DNA from: Amycolatopsis umgeniensis
Lineage (GTDB): Bacteria > Actinomycetota > Actinomycetes > Mycobacteriales > Pseudonocardiaceae
Length of the DNA: 64,000 nucleotides
Reading direction: 5' to 3'
Assembly (NCBI RefSeq): GCF_014205155.1
Contig: NZ_JACHMX010000001.1
Span: 3,782,001-3,846,000, forward strand
Part shown: one piece after another, positions 37,680-47,843 of the stretch
Layout: each line of letters opens with the position of its first letter
Numbering within the stretch: position 1 is the first letter of the stretch
Made by a program: the position numbers and the translations under genes
The notes under the pieces: generated by a model
Seen by the model: only the letters and a program-made list of their open reading frames with translations
Databases searched by the model: none
Told to the model about the DNA's origin: nothing

Positions 37680-37699
37680 CGCATTTAGAGGACTAAACG
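37680..37699. repeat. TAGTCCTCTA palindrome, copy 5, supplies the folK stop codon
   Basis: CGCATTTAG-AGGA-CTAAACGC covers the last codons of folK; the final residues LRLVL and the TAA are read from the element. Compare 6787-6810. Confidence 0.55.
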
Positions 37700-38179
37700 C
37701 AGGGAAGTGAGACGCACCGAATCGACGTCCGAGGTGGGGCGGGCGGCGAGGAGGGCGGCGACGGGACCGTGGCCGGGGAGCACCGCGTCGGGCTCGATCT
37801 CCAGCCAGGGGATCAGCACGCTCGCGCGCTCCGGCGTGCCGGGATGAGGGAGCAGCAACTGGGGGTCGTCGGAGCGCACCCCGTCCACGGTCACGATGTC
37901 GACATCCAGCGTGCGCGGCCCCCAGCGGACTTCGCGCACGCGCTCGGCGACCCGCTCGGCCGCCTGCCCGGTGCGCAGCCAGTCCCAATGGTCACGCGCC
38001 GGGTCGTCGACCAGGACGAGCGCGTTGAGGAAGTCCGGCTGGTCCTCGACACCCCACGCCTTCGTCTCGTAAACCGACGAAACCGCGACCACCGCGGGCC
38101 GCACCACGTCCACGGCCGACTGCAGGAACGCGAGCCGGTCCCCCAGATTCGAACCGAGCGAGAGCAGCGCGCGGCTCAT
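37685..38179 (-). CDS. folK: HPPK, 6-hydroxymethyl-dihydropterin pyrophosphokinase
   Basis: 164 residues. Transfers pyrophosphate from ATP to hydroxymethyl-dihydropterin. Motifs SLGSNLGDR at the start, [18 protein letters not shown], and [15 protein letters not shown], with Asp metal ligands, and [14 protein letters not shown] replaced here by HPG/ERA in the same place. The start overlaps folB by four bases (ATGA). Its C-terminus is built from a repeat element. Confidence 0.96.
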   Translation of the reverse strand: MSRALLSLGSNLGDRLAFLQSAVDVVRPAVVAVSSVYETKAWGVEDQPDFLNALVLVDDPARDHWDWLRTGQAAERVAERVREVRWGPRTLDVDIVTVDGVRSDDPQLLLPHPGTPERASVLIPWLEIEPDAVLPGHGPVAALLAARPTSDVDSVRLTSLRLVL

Positions 38180-38535
38180 CGCTCCCGCCGCACCGTGACG
38201 GCGACGTCGTCGAAGTTCAGCGGGATCGGCGCGGAAGGTTTGTGCACCGTCACCTCGACGGCGGTCAGCCGCTCGTCGAGCAGGACCTCGTCGGCGATCT
38301 TCCCGGCGACACTCTCGATGAGGTCGTACGGCTCACCCGCCACGATCCCGGCGGCGAGCTCGGCCAGCTCGCCGTAGTGCAGCGTCTTGGTGAGGTCGTC
38401 GGACGCGGCGGCCGGGCCGAGGTCCAGCCACACCACGATGTCGACGACGAACTCCTGCCCGTCGCGCTTCTCGTGGTCGAAGACCCCATGCCTGCCGAAG
38501 ACCCTCAAGCCGGTCAACGTGATCCGGTCAGACAA
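38176..38535 (-). CDS. folB: Dihydroneopterin aldolase
   Basis: 119 residues. Converts dihydroneopterin to hydroxymethyl-dihydropterin. The family motif [15 protein letters not shown] and the late catalytic Lys in [11 protein letters not shown] are present. Overlaps folP by eight bases and folK by four. Confidence 0.96.
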   Translation of the reverse strand: MSDRITLTGLRVFGRHGVFDHEKRDGQEFVVDIVVWLDLGPAAASDDLTKTLHYGELAELAAGIVAGEPYDLIESVAGKIADEVLLDERLTAVEVTVHKPSAPIPLNFDDVAVTVRRER

Positions 38536-39370
38536 CGGGACTCCCCTTCCGCCAAGCCGCCGCGACGGTCACGGCGTCGATGGTCGCGCCGACCTCGTGC
38601 ACCCGCACACCCCACGCACCGGCCGCCGCGGCGAGCGCGGACACGGCCGCGGTCGCGTTCTCCCGGCCGTCCGGCGGGGCGGGTTTTCCGTCCTTTCCGG
38701 ACAAGAGGCGCCCGAGGAACCGTTTGCGCGAGGCGCCGACGAGAACCGGGAAACCCAGTGACAGGAAGGAATCCAGGCCGTTCAACAACGCCCAGTCGTG
38801 TTCGGCGTCCTTCGCGAACCCGAGCCCGGGGTCGAGCACGATCGCACTCTGGTCGACCCCCGCGGCGACCGCTTCGTCCACTCGGGACAGCAATTCGGCG
38901 CGCACGTCCGCGACGACGTCCTCATAGGACGCCAGCGCGTTCATGTCCTTGCTGTGCCCGCGCCAGTGCATCAGCACCCACGGGACCCCGGTCTCGGCGG
39001 CGACCTTCGCCATGTTCGGATCGGCCAGCCCGCCGGAGACGTCGTTGATGACGGACGCGCCCGCCTCGATGGCGGCGAGGGCGACCTCGGCCCGCGTGGT
39101 GTCCACGGACATCGCGACACCGTCGGCCGCGAGGGTGCGGATCACCGGCATGATCCGGGAAATCTCGGTCTCGGCGTCCACTCGGGACGCTCCGGGACGG
39201 GTCGACTCGCCGCCGACGTCGATCAGATCCGCGCCGCGCGCCCACATCTCGTGCGCGTGCTCCAGCGCCTGCTCGACCCCGAGGTAGCGGCCGCCATCAG
39301 AGAAGGAATCGGGAGTGACGTTGAGAATGCCCATCACCGCGCAGCGGCCGGGCCGGGGCAGGGCGTTCAT
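38528..39370 (-). CDS. folP: Dihydropteroate synthase
   Basis: 280 residues from the ATG at 39370, which overlaps the folE stop by ATGA. Joins pABA to hydroxymethyl-dihydropterin-PP; target of sulfonamides. Motifs [41 protein letters not shown] and [10 protein letters not shown] are complete, so it should be an active FolP1 type rather than the inactive FolP2 of mycobacteria. Confidence 0.97.
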   Translation of the reverse strand: MNALPRPGRCAVMGILNVTPDSFSDGGRYLGVEQALEHAHEMWARGADLIDVGGESTRPGASRVDAETEISRIMPVIRTLAADGVAMSVDTTRAEVALAAIEAGASVINDVSGGLADPNMAKVAAETGVPWVLMHWRGHSKDMNALASYEDVVADVRAELLSRVDEAVAAGVDQSAIVLDPGLGFAKDAEHDWALLNGLDSFLSLGFPVLVGASRKRFLGRLLSGKDGKPAPPDGRENATAAVSALAAAAGAWGVRVHEVGATIDAVTVAAAWRKGSPVV

Positions 39371-39984
39371 CGACGGCCCTTGATGAGGTCCAGCGCCTCC
39401 GCTCGCGAGGACGCCGAAGACTGCAGCAGACCGCGTACGGCCGACGTCGTCGTCCGGGCACCGGGCTTGCGGATGCCGCGCATGGCCATGCAAAGGTGCT
39501 CGGCCTCGACCACGACGATCGCGCCGCGGGGCTCGAGTTTGCGCATGAGCGCGTCGGCGACCTGGGAGGTGAGGCGTTCCTGGACCTGCGGGCGTTTGGC
39601 GTAGAGGTCGACGAGGCGAGCCAGTTTGGACAGGCCGGTGACCTTGCCGTGCTCGTTGGGGATGTACCCGATGTGAGCGACGCCGTGGAAGGACAACAGG
39701 TGGTGTTCACAGGTTGAAAACATCGGGATGTCGGTCACCAGGACGAGTTCTTCGTGCGCCTCGTCGAACGTGCGGTCCAGCACGTGGTCCGGCTCGGTGT
39801 AGAGACCGGCGAACATTTCCCGGTAAGCGCGAGCGACCCGGGCCGGGGTCTCCAAGAGACCGTCCCGGTCCGGGTCCTCACCACAGGCGAGCAGGAGTTC
39901 GCGTACGGCTTTCTCGGCCCGCTCTTGGTCGAAGACCGGGCTTTCGCCGTTAACGCTTGGTGTCGTCCTGTCCGTCGGATTCAC
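39367..39984 (-). CDS. folE: GTP cyclohydrolase I
   Basis: 205 residues from the GTG at 39984; this start lies inside the end of ftsH (35-base overlap) and no later start is available before the conserved region. Opens GTP to dihydroneopterin triphosphate. Zinc/active-site motifs [14 protein letters not shown] and [14 protein letters not shown] are complete. Overlap with ftsH and folP implies one long transcript ftsH-folE-folP-folB-folK. Confidence 0.96.
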   Translation of the reverse strand: MNPTDRTTPSVNGESPVFDQERAEKAVRELLLACGEDPDRDGLLETPARVARAYREMFAGLYTEPDHVLDRTFDEAHEELVLVTDIPMFSTCEHHLLSFHGVAHIGYIPNEHGKVTGLSKLARLVDLYAKRPQVQERLTSQVADALMRKLEPRGAIVVVEAEHLCMAMRGIRKPGARTTTSAVRGLLQSSASSRAEALDLIKGRR

Positions 39985-42367
39985 GCCGTTGCTGTCCTTC
40001 GTCCTGCGGACCCGGCTCGCCGCCGAACCAGGTGTCGCGCGGACGGTCTTCGGCGGGACGCCAGGGCTGGTTCGGCTGGCCTCCCGGCTGTGTCGCCGGG
40101 GTCCATCCGGGAGGAGCCCCGTAGTTCGGCGGGCCGCCAACGGGCCCACCCTGGTAACCGCCTGCCGGACCGCCCGGCTGCTGCCCACCATATGCCTGGG
40201 GCCAGTGGCCGGTGCCGTTCGGCCCACCGTTCGGGCGGCCACCGTTGGGGTACGCGCCCGGCTGCGGCGGAGCGTAGGGGTTCGCGTTCGGGTCCGGCGG
40301 AGGCACCGGGGCCGCGTACGGCGGGCCGCCGGGAAGGTCGCCGCCACCCTGTGCGGTGCCGACCGGGGTCGGCGCCGGCTGCAGCACCGGCTGTTCCTTC
40401 TTCTCCTCCGGCGGGGGCCACGGCTCGCCGCGTTCCATCGCCAGCTCGCCGGGGGTCTTGATCGGCGGCTTGTCGGACGGCTTCCGGTCGCCGAACTCGT
40501 TGAAGATGGTGATGTGCGGGCGCTTCTCGACGGTCGCGAAGATCCGCTCGAGATCCTTGCGGGTCAGCGTCTCCTTCTCGAGGAGCTCGATGACCAGCTC
40601 GTCCAGCACGTCACGGTAGGTGCTCAGCACGTGCCACGCCTCGGTGTGCGCGGTCTCGATGAGCTTGCGCACCTCCTCGTCGATCTCGTGCGCGACCTCG
40701 AGCGAGTAGTCCGCCTGGCGGCCCGCCGAGCGGCCGAGGAACGGGTCGCCCTGTTCCTGGCCGTACTTGACGGCGCCGAGCCGGGCGCTCATGCCGTATT
40801 CGGTGACCATCGCGCGGGCGATCTTGGTCGCCTGCTCGATGTCGGAGGAGGCACCGGTGGTGGGCTCGTGGAAGACGAGCTCCTCCGCCGTCCGGCCGCC
40901 CATCGCGAAGACCAGGCGCCCGATCATCTCCGAACGGGTCATCAACTCCTTGTCGTCCTCCGGGACGAGCAGGGCGTGACCGCCGGTGCGCCCGCGCGGC
41001 AGGATCGTCAGCTTGTAGACCGGTTCGATGTCCGGCATCGCCCACGCGGCGAGCGCGTGCCCGCCCTCGTGGTAGGCCGTGATCTTCTTCTCCTTCTCGG
41101 AGATGATCCGGCTCTTGCGGGCGGGGCCGCCGACGACGCGGTCGACGGACTCCTCCAGCGCGGCGTCGGTGATCACGTGCCCGTTCTGGCGGGCGGTGAG
41201 CAGCGCGGCCTCGTTGAGCACGTTCGCCAGGTCGGCGCCGGACATGCCGACGGTCCGCTTGGCGAGGCTGCTCAGGTCGGTGCCCTGCGCGATCGGCTTG
41301 CCCTTGGCGTGCACCTCGAGGATCGCCTTGCGGCCGCGCATGTCCGGCGCGGACACCGGGATCTGGCGGTCGAACCGGCCGGGACGCAGGAGCGCCGGGT
41401 CGAGGATGTCGGGACGGTTGGTCGCGGCGATCAGGATGATGCCGCCGCGCGCGTCGAAGCCGTCCATCTCGACGAGGAGCTGGTTCAGCGTCTGCTCACG
41501 TTCGTCGTGGCCACCGCCGAGGCCGGCGCCGCGCTGGCGGCCGACCGCGTCGATCTCGTCGACGAAGATGATGCAAGGCGCGTTCTGCTTGGCCTGCTCG
41601 AACAGGTCGCGGACTCGCGAGGCGCCGACACCGACGAACATCTCGACGAAGTCGGAACCGGAGATCGTGTAGAACGGCACGCCCGCCTCGCCGGCGACGG
41701 CTCGCGCGAGCAGCGTCTTACCGGTACCGGGCGGCCCGTAGAGCAGCACGCCCTTCGGGATCTTCGCGCCGAGTGCCTGGTAGCGCGCCGGGTTCTGCAG
41801 GAAGTCCTTGATCTCGTACAGCTCTTCGACGGCCTCGTCGGCGCCCGCGACGTCCCCGAAGGTCGTCTTGGGCATGTCCTTGTTGAGCTGTTTGGCCTTC
41901 GACTTGCCGAAGTTGAGGACGCGGTTCCCGCCGCCCTGCGCGTTGTTCATCATCCACATCAGCAGGCCCAGTACCAGCGCCAACGGAATGGCGAAGATCA
42001 GGATCTGGGTGAGGACGTTCTGCTGGGTGACCTTGGTGGTGAACTTGACCGGGTTGTCACCGCTCTTGAGGCCGATGAGCTGGCCGTAGATGGTGCCCGC
42101 GACGTTCGCCGGGTACTGCGCGATGATCTGGTCGACCTGCTGGCCTTCGACCTCGATCTTCTTGTTCAGCAGCAGCTTGATCTGCTGCTCCTTGTCCTCT
42201 TGCGAGGCTTCCTTGACGTTGTTCGCGGTGATCTGCTGGTTCGCGATCGAGATCGGCACCTGGGTGTAGCCACGATCACTGTCGAAGATCGTGTTGTAGG
42301 CGAGAAACGCCAGTACCGCCGCGAGAATCCAGAGCACTGGGTTCCTGAGCACGCTCTTCCGGTTCAT
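39950..42367 (-). CDS. ftsH: FtsH ATP-dependent membrane zinc protease
   Basis: 805 residues. One membrane helix at each end of a short external domain (about 10-27 and 120-137), AAA module with YGPPGTGKT and [13 protein letters not shown] and the second region of homology ([20 protein letters not shown]), then the zinc site HEGGH. The C-terminal 180 residues are a Pro/Gly/Gln-rich tail of the kind seen in actinobacterial FtsH. It degrades membrane and unstable proteins. Confidence 0.97.
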   Translation of the reverse strand: MNRKSVLRNPVLWILAAVLAFLAYNTIFDSDRGYTQVPISIANQQITANNVKEASQEDKEQQIKLLLNKKIEVEGQQVDQIIAQYPANVAGTIYGQLIGLKSGDNPVKFTTKVTQQNVLTQILIFAIPLALVLGLLMWMMNNAQGGGNRVLNFGKSKAKQLNKDMPKTTFGDVAGADEAVEELYEIKDFLQNPARYQALGAKIPKGVLLYGPPGTGKTLLARAVAGEAGVPFYTISGSDFVEMFVGVGASRVRDLFEQAKQNAPCIIFVDEIDAVGRQRGAGLGGGHDEREQTLNQLLVEMDGFDARGGIILIAATNRPDILDPALLRPGRFDRQIPVSAPDMRGRKAILEVHAKGKPIAQGTDLSSLAKRTVGMSGADLANVLNEAALLTARQNGHVITDAALEESVDRVVGGPARKSRIISEKEKKITAYHEGGHALAAWAMPDIEPVYKLTILPRGRTGGHALLVPEDDKELMTRSEMIGRLVFAMGGRTAEELVFHEPTTGASSDIEQATKIARAMVTEYGMSARLGAVKYGQEQGDPFLGRSAGRQADYSLEVAHEIDEEVRKLIETAHTEAWHVLSTYRDVLDELVIELLEKETLTRKDLERIFATVEKRPHITIFNEFGDRKPSDKPPIKTPGELAMERGEPWPPPEEKKEQPVLQPAPTPVGTAQGGGDLPGGPPYAAPVPPPDPNANPYAPPQPGAYPNGGRPNGGPNGTGHWPQAYGGQQPGGPAGGYQGGPVGGPPNYGAPPGWTPATQPGGQPNQPWRPAEDRPRDTWFGGEPGPQDEGQQRRESDGQDDTKR

Positions 42368-42568
42368 ACGACTCGGCCCTGGTGGCCTCGACCCTTCCTG
42401 GTTGGGCGGCTCCTGTGATACCCGCCATCACGATCTTGACGACCCATGGTGCTCCGACACCCGCCCCTCAGGATACCGCCCGCCTGGACGGACGAGGGTG
42501 GTGAGCCTCTCGGACGTCAACGGCGGACGCCTCGCGAGGGTTCCCGGAGCGTGAACGAGCCCGTCACC

Positions 42569-43402
42569 CTAGCGTGTGTCGACCGCCACACCCGCGGCCA
42601 TTTCACCCAGTCTCATGCGGAGTGTCTTGACGTCCGCCGGCGAGACGGTGACCCATTCGCGTCCGTCCGGACCGGCCTGTGACGTGCTGAGGTAGCGCCC
42701 GCTGACGGTGTCGAACCAGCCGAGGACCCGCGACCGCTGCTTGGCGCCCACATGGGACCGGCTGTTCGCTGCGAGCTGACCGCCGCGCAGCCGGGGCTGG
42801 CCGGTGAGCTTGCCGAAAGCCTCGCGCGGATCCGCGGTGACGCGTTCACTGAGTGAGACGCGGGACTTGTCCTTACGCCGGGCCTTCGCCGCTTCGGTCT
42901 CTTCGGCCTGCTTCGTCGGGTTGACCGCGGCACGGATCGGCTGGGTGCGGCGGGCGTCGTCGATCGGCAGCGTGACGGACGCCTCGGAGCCGCGCTGCCC
43001 CGGCGGGAGCACGTCGACGACCGCTGTCGGGAGCCCGTCGGCGGGGGCCTCGCGCAGCCAGATACCGGACTGGTCCTGGATCGCGAGCACGCCGTCGCGG
43101 CCGTCTGTGGCGCCGAGCACGGCGATCGTCGGGGCCTGGAACTCGGGGATGTGCAGCGCGTCGATGGTCAGCGAGCCGCGGGCGAGGAGGTACAGCCAGT
43201 CCTCGATCTTCGACTCGAGCCTCCCCCGGCCGTCGCGGATGCCGCGGGCCTGGAGTTCGACGTCGACACGGTTGCGCAGCGCCCGGCGCTCGGCCTCTGT
43301 CGCGCCGTGCGAACGCACGCGCAGCGGATAAGGCAGGTCACCGAGTTCGGCGGACTCCCAGAGGAAGTCGAACGCCATCGGCGTGAAGTGTTCCTGGTGC
43401 AT
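42569..43402 (-). CDS. EspG-family ESX secretion chaperone (copy 2)
   Basis: 277 residues from the ATG at 43402. Starts MAFDFLWESAELGDLPYPLRVRSHG, the EspG signature region, and ends with the family pattern VLGWFDTVSGRYLSTSQAGPDGREWVTVSPAD. EspG proteins bind the hydrophobic tip of PPE proteins and deliver PE-PPE pairs to their ESX secretion machine. It is the last gene of the four-gene module and a paralogue of the next upstream gene. It contains a charged insert near residues 165-190 (ETEAAKARRKDKSR). Confidence 0.85.
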   Translation of the reverse strand: MHQEHFTPMAFDFLWESAELGDLPYPLRVRSHGATEAERRALRNRVDVELQARGIRDGRGRLESKIEDWLYLLARGSLTIDALHIPEFQAPTIAVLGATDGRDGVLAIQDQSGIWLREAPADGLPTAVVDVLPPGQRGSEASVTLPIDDARRTQPIRAAVNPTKQAEETEAAKARRKDKSRVSLSERVTADPREAFGKLTGQPRLRGGQLAANSRSHVGAKQRSRVLGWFDTVSGRYLSTSQAGPDGREWVTVSPADVKTLRMRLGEMAAGVAVDTR

Positions 43403-43524
43403 TGCTCCGTGCCCTCCCGGCACCTCGGCTCCTGGGCCTCGGGACGCCCAGGGGGTTCACGATAGCGAAGGGGTACGACAGTCGTCGGCCGGATGCGGAT
43501 AGTGGTCCGGCGCGAACGGGAAGC

Positions 43525-44319
43525 TCAGCGCGCGACAGACGATTCCGCCGCGATCTTCCCCAGCAGTTCGGTGAGCCGCTGCCGCAGCGTCGCCGGATCC
43601 GCGGGCGCGATGGTGATCCAGTCCCGGCCGTCGGAGCCGCGGGTGGCCTGGGTGAAGTACCGGCCGGACTGCGTGTCGAACCAGCTCAGCACCGAAGACC
43701 GGCTCCGCGTGCCGTGCCTGCTTCGCGCGTTGCCGCCGAACTGGCCACCGCGCAGCCGCGGCTGTGCCTGGAGCCGCGAGAGTGCCTTGCGGTCCTCGTC
43801 GGACGTCGCCGAGCCGTCGACCTGCGGCTGGCGGCGCTGGAGGAAGTCCGCCCCCGAAGCGCCGACGAGGCCGTCCAGCGGGAGGGTGATCGACTTCTCC
43901 GTGCCGCGCGTGCCCGGCGGCAGCAGCGAGACGATGGCGCTCGCGAGGCCGTCCGGGGCGATGGGGTGGAAGTGGAATCCGCGCTGGTCCTGCACCGTCA
44001 GGAGGCCTTGGCCGCCGAGCAGTGACGCGACCGCGAGCAGCGGTTCGGTGTTGGGGTTGTTGAGCTGGACGCAGTCCAGGCTCAGGTCCGGCCTCGCGAG
44101 GGCGCCGAAATAGTCTTCTATGTGGGGTTCGGGACGCCCTCGCTCGTCGGCGAGACGACGCTGGTTCAGCGACTGGAGCGTCTGCTTCCGCAGGGCGCCG
44201 CGTTCGTCCACGGTCGCCCCGTGCGAACGGAGCCGCAGCGGGTACGGCAGTTCTCCGGCGTTCGCGCTCTCCCACAGGAAGTCCAGCTCGACCGCGGTGA
44301 GCAGTTCACCGTTCGCCAT
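43525..44319 (-). CDS. EspG-family ESX secretion chaperone (copy 1)
   Basis: 264 residues. VELDFLWESANAGELPYPLRLRSHGATVDER at the N-terminus, RLRGGQFGGNARS and VLSWFDTQSGRYFTQATRGSDGRDWITIAPAD near the end are shared with the downstream copy. It directly follows the PPE-like gene, so it is the likely dedicated chaperone of that pair. Two EspG copies for a single visible PE/PPE pair is unusual. Confidence 0.87.
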   Translation of the reverse strand: MANGELLTAVELDFLWESANAGELPYPLRLRSHGATVDERGALRKQTLQSLNQRRLADERGRPEPHIEDYFGALARPDLSLDCVQLNNPNTEPLLAVASLLGGQGLLTVQDQRGFHFHPIAPDGLASAIVSLLPPGTRGTEKSITLPLDGLVGASGADFLQRRQPQVDGSATSDEDRKALSRLQAQPRLRGGQFGGNARSRHGTRSRSSVLSWFDTQSGRYFTQATRGSDGRDWITIAPADPATLRQRLTELLGKIAAESSVAR

Positions 44320-44384
44320 CCAAGGCCCCCAAACAAGTCAGCGGGCGCGCGGCCGGTTCGGCCGCGCGCCCGGTGAAAACCGCT

Positions 44385-45764
44385 CTAGCGATCGTCGTCT
44401 TCGGTCCAGGCACCGATGACCGGCGGCGGGGTCGCCTCGTTGGCGCCGAAGGCGTCGTCCGGGTCCGGCTCGATGAGGAACGACGCGTGCGTGTGCTCCT
44501 CTTCCTGCTCGGCCTGCGCGCCGTGGGCGCCCATGCCCATACCGCCGCCCATTCCCTGCATCGGCGGGGTGGCACCGCCACCGATGGTGCCGCTGGAGGA
44601 CACGATGCCCTGCTGCGGCACGGCCTGGGACGCGGCGCTCTGCGCGGGCGCCTTGTCGGTGGCCGCCGCGTCGGTGCTGTCGGTGTCCTTCGCGCCGGAC
44701 TTGTTGCCCTGCCCGAGCGCCTTGGCACCGGCGTAGCCGAGACCGCCGCCGAGACCGGCCGCGGTGAGCGCCTGGCCGAGTCCGCTGCCGCCGCTCGCCG
44801 GGGCGTGCGGTGCCATCGGGGCACCGGCGCCGGAGGCCATCCCGGCACCAGGGCCGGGCGCGACACCCGAGGCCGGCAGGTTCCCGGCTGCGGGGTTGTA
44901 TCCGGCCTGCGAGAACACACCCGAGTCCGGACCGCCGTGGACGGCCGCCGCGGGCGAGCCGCCCTGCGCGCCGCCGTAGCCGTGCGTGCCGGCGAGGACG
45001 GGCGTGCCGGAGACGGCGCCCGAGTTGAGGCCGCCACCGCCGACGTTGCCGACACCGCTGAACGACGCGCTGTTGTGCGTCGCGGTCGGCTTCATGCCGA
45101 GGGATTCGGGGCCGAAGCTCGGGGTCGAGCCGTCGACCTCGCTCATCTCCTTGGTGTAGGCCTCGAGGAACCTGGCCTGCTCCGCCCGCACTTCCTTGTC
45201 CTGGTCGGCGAGGGGCTTCTGGTCGGTGATCATGCCGACCGGGCCCGCGGCGAGAGCCGCGCCCAACGCACCTTCGGGGGTGTAGTTGGTCGGCTTCGGC
45301 ATCAGCTTGACCTTGGTGGCCGCGTCCGCCTGCTTCTGCAGCCTGTCCGACATCGAGTGCGCGGCCTCGGAGGCCTGCGAGCCCGAGTTCGCGATGGCGA
45401 CCAGCGAACCCTGCGCGCTCGCCGCGCCCTGTCCGATCCAGGCGGCGCCCAGTTCGGAGATCGCGTTGTAGAGGTCGTTCGACGCCTGGCTCAGCTTGGA
45501 ACCGTGCGAGGTCCACGACTGGCTGATCGACGTCGCGGTGCTGGGGTCGTTGCCGACGTTCGCCTGGTCCCACAGCTCCTGGCTGGTCGGGGCGCTCTCC
45601 CAGTTCGGCGGGTTCGTGATGGCGCGGTCGGCGCCGATCTCGAAGCCGTCCGAACGCCCGCGGGCGGACGAGACGATGCCCGCGGCCTGCGAGTTGTCGC
45701 CGAGCTGGACCGGGGTGCTGCTGGTGTTCTCGCCGAAAGAGTCGGCACTGTGCTTCGGTGGCAT
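44385..45764 (-). CDS. PPE-like ESX substrate protein
   Basis: 459 residues from the ATG at 45764. Residues 45-190 are predicted helical, with Trp109-Ile-Gly111 (WxG) in AAWIGQG between two helices, the turn typical of ESX substrates. Then a Gly/Ala/Pro/Ser-rich region (about 215-420) and an acidic C-terminus (EPDPDDAFG...WTEDDD). Architecture equals that of mycobacterial PPE proteins, though a literal PPE triplet is absent. It probably pairs with the next gene upstream and is exported by a type VII system encoded elsewhere. Confidence 0.75.
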   Translation of the reverse strand: MPPKHSADSFGENTSSTPVQLGDNSQAAGIVSSARGRSDGFEIGADRAITNPPNWESAPTSQELWDQANVGNDPSTATSISQSWTSHGSKLSQASNDLYNAISELGAAWIGQGAASAQGSLVAIANSGSQASEAAHSMSDRLQKQADAATKVKLMPKPTNYTPEGALGAALAAGPVGMITDQKPLADQDKEVRAEQARFLEAYTKEMSEVDGSTPSFGPESLGMKPTATHNSASFSGVGNVGGGGLNSGAVSGTPVLAGTHGYGGAQGGSPAAAVHGGPDSGVFSQAGYNPAAGNLPASGVAPGPGAGMASGAGAPMAPHAPASGGSGLGQALTAAGLGGGLGYAGAKALGQGNKSGAKDTDSTDAAATDKAPAQSAASQAVPQQGIVSSSGTIGGGATPPMQGMGGGMGMGAHGAQAEQEEEHTHASFLIEPDPDDAFGANEATPPPVIGAWTEDDDR

Positions 45765-45781
45765 GGCTTTCTGACTCCCCC

Positions 45782-46147
45782 TCAGACGTTCCGGAACGGC
45801 TCGGCCGCGGCCTGGTCGATCTCGTGGTAGCGGGCCATCGCGGTCACGATTCCGGACTCGGCCGCCTCGTACTGCTGGTACAGGTTCTGGAGCGCGGCGG
45901 CGTACGAGTCCCCTCCGCCGTCGGCGCGGTTCGCGACCTTCGCGGCGATGGCGTTGCCGACCGGGTTGTTGCCCAGCTTCGGCGCCTGCCCGAGGTCGCC
46001 GGCGCGGTGGAGCAGCGCCTCGACGGCGTCCTTGCCGGTCCGGATCTTGTTCAGTGCGGTCTGGGCCGCGTCCGGGTCGATCCCGACCTGGCCCTGGGCC
46101 GCGGCGTTCTTGAACGCGTTCGCGTCCGCCAAGCTGCTGTTCCCCAT
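45782..46147 (-). CDS. Small PE/WXG100-like ESX partner with YxxxD signal
   Basis: 121 residues, helical. Near the C-terminus Tyr107-His-Glu-Ile-Asp111 fits the type VII secretion signal YxxxD/E, here in a helix before a short tail. No WxG is present, so it would be the signal-bearing member of a heterodimer with the WxG-bearing PPE-like protein encoded 17 bases downstream. It is followed by two EspG genes. This is a PE-like role; sequence similarity to PE proteins is not obvious by eye. Confidence 0.7.
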   Translation of the reverse strand: MGNSSLADANAFKNAAAQGQVGIDPDAAQTALNKIRTGKDAVEALLHRAGDLGQAPKLGNNPVGNAIAAKVANRADGGGDSYAAALQNLYQQYEAAESGIVTAMARYHEIDQAAAEPFRNV

Positions 46148-46291
46148 CTGAGCTCTCTCCGTTTCCCCCGGGCCAGGTCACGACGGATTCGTGACGAAGG
46201 TCTTCGCATAGGTTAACGCACTTGATCGCAGCCTATGACGCGTTCACCGCGCTCAGGGTTCCGCATTTCCGCCGATGCGGGCAAGCGGTTC

Positions 46292-46855
46292 TCAGGACGT
46301 GTAAACGTGCGGATCCAGGGTGCCGATGTAGGGCAGGTCCCGGTAACGCTCCGCGTAGTCCAGGCCGTATCCGACTACGAATTCGTTCGGAATGTCGAAC
46401 CCGATGTACTTGACCGGTACATCGACCTTGACCGCTTCCGGCTTGCGCAGGAGCGAGACGACCTCGAGCGAGGCCGGGTTGCGGCTGGCGAGGTTCTTCA
46501 GCAACCAGGACAGCGTGAGCCCGGAGTCGACGATGTCCTCGACGATGAGCACGTCGCGGCCGGCGATGTCGCGATCGAGGTCCTTGAGGATCCGCACCAC
46601 GCCGGACGACGAGGTCGCCGAGCCGTAGGAGGAGACCGCCATGAACTCGAGCTGCGAGGGAAGAGGGAGTGCCCTGGCGAAGTCGGTCATGAACATCACC
46701 GCGCCCTTGAGCACCCCGACGAGCAGGAGGTCTCCCTGCCCCGAGCCGGGGCCGTCGGCCGGGTAGTCCGCGGCGACCTTCGCGGCCAGCTCGGCGATCT
46801 TGTCGTTGATCTGCTGCTCGGTGACGAGCACGGAGGCGATCTCGCCTTCGTACAC
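46292..46855 (-). CDS. hpt: Hypoxanthine phosphoribosyltransferase
   Basis: 187 residues from the GTG at 46855, with GAGGGG upstream. Salvages hypoxanthine and guanine to IMP and GMP. PRPP loop [14 protein letters not shown], the [12 protein letters not shown] loop and [20 protein letters not shown] are all typical. Follows tilS after 13 bases in the same order as M. tuberculosis. Confidence 0.96.
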   Translation of the reverse strand: MYEGEIASVLVTEQQINDKIAELAAKVAADYPADGPGSGQGDLLLVGVLKGAVMFMTDFARALPLPSQLEFMAVSSYGSATSSSGVVRILKDLDRDIAGRDVLIVEDIVDSGLTLSWLLKNLASRNPASLEVVSLLRKPEAVKVDVPVKYIGFDIPNEFVVGYGLDYAERYRDLPYIGTLDPHVYTS

Positions 46856-46868
46856 AGGACGATCCCCT

Positions 46869-47843
46869 CTAGGTGGTGGACTGGGGTGCTTCGACGGAGA
46901 GCCTGCCATGCGCCCGTGCGGCCACCAAGTCGCCGGGTAGCCAAACGCCCCCTTGGCCCCGCCAATTGCCCACCAGCGCGTCGACCGAACGGAGATGGGC
47001 GTCGGTGAGTTCGCGGACCCCGGAGTCCAACAGCCACCTGCGGAGGACACGTCGCCGCAGCGCGGGCGGCTCGGTGGCGAGCACCGCGACGTCGAGCCCT
47101 TCGTCGGTGAAGGCGCGCAAGTAGACCTCACCCGCGAGTGTGTCCAACGCCTCGGTGTCCTCGCGCAGTTGCGCCGCCGTGCGGGCGAGCGAGGCCGCGA
47201 CACCGCCGGACAGAACATCCTCCAGAAGGGGCACTACTTCCGTTCGCAATCGGACACGGGTGAACCGCGGATCCTCGTTGTGCGGGTCCTGCCAGGGGTC
47301 GACGCCGAGCGCCCGGCACGCCCGCCGGGTGGTGGCGCGGGTGACGCCGAGCAGCGGCCGTCCCCACGGCGGGTCGAGCGGCCGCATCCCGGCCAGCGAA
47401 CGCGGCCCCGAGCCTCGGCCGAGGCCGAGCAGGACGGTTTCGGCCTGGTCGTCGAGGGTGTGGCCGAGGAGGACGAGACCGTGCCCGCCGGGAAGTGCCG
47501 AACGCAAGGCGCCGTAGCGGGCCCGGCGGGCCGCCGCTTCCGGTCCGCCCGCGCCCTCGACCGTCACCTTGAAGACCTCGGCGGTGTCGACGCCCAGTTC
47601 CCGGGCGGTTTCGGCGGCCTTCGCCGCGATCTCGGCGGAACCGTCCTGGAGCCCGTGATCGACGACGAGCGCCCGCACCTTCAGCCCCGCGCGGGTGCCG
47701 GTGAACGCGGCCGCTTCCGCGAGCGCGAGCGAATCGGCGCCACCGGAAACGGCGACGCACACCTCTCCGGCGGCACCCGCCGACGTCAGGAACTCCCGCA
47801 CGGCCGTCCGCACGGCCGCGATCGCCGGATCCGGCCCGCTCAC
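46869..47843 (-). CDS. tilS: tRNA(Ile)-lysidine synthetase
   Basis: 324 residues from the GTG at 47843, overlapping the upstream protease gene by GTGA. N-type ATP pyrophosphatase P-loop [11 protein letters not shown] and the second motif [20 protein letters not shown]. It attaches lysine to C34 of the AUA-reading tRNA-Ile. It is the short actinobacterial form without the large C-terminal domain of E. coli TilS. Confidence 0.95.
   Translation of the reverse strand: MSGPDPAIAAVRTAVREFLTSAGAAGEVCVAVSGGADSLALAEAAAFTGTRAGLKVRALVVDHGLQDGSAEIAAKAAETARELGVDTAEVFKVTVEGAGGPEAAARRARYGALRSALPGGHGLVLLGHTLDDQAETVLLGLGRGSGPRSLAGMRPLDPPWGRPLLGVTRATTRRACRALGVDPWQDPHNEDPRFTRVRLRTEVVPLLEDVLSGGVAASLARTAAQLREDTEALDTLAGEVYLRAFTDEGLDVAVLATEPPALRRRVLRRWLLDSGVRELTDAHLRSVDALVGNWRGQGGVWLPGDLVAARAHGRLSVEAPQSTT

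Larger units (their letters stand above)
37362..37684. other. 323-bp non-coding gap made almost wholly of repeats
   Basis: Between the MerR gene and folK. In order: a long TAGTCCTC inverted repeat (37389-37443), a GAAAGCCACTTTC double palindrome (37488-37542), a 21-bp array (37610-37677) and another TAGTCCTC element running into folK. No coding frame was found. Confidence 0.7.

Noticed and set aside
39989..42418. An 809-codon plus-strand frame opposite ftsH
   Set aside because: Shadow of ftsH; no domain, and ftsH is certain.
42368..42568. Gap upstream of ftsH checked for a small gene or riboswitch
   Set aside because: No frame or conserved RNA block was found; it is probably the ftsH promoter and leader.
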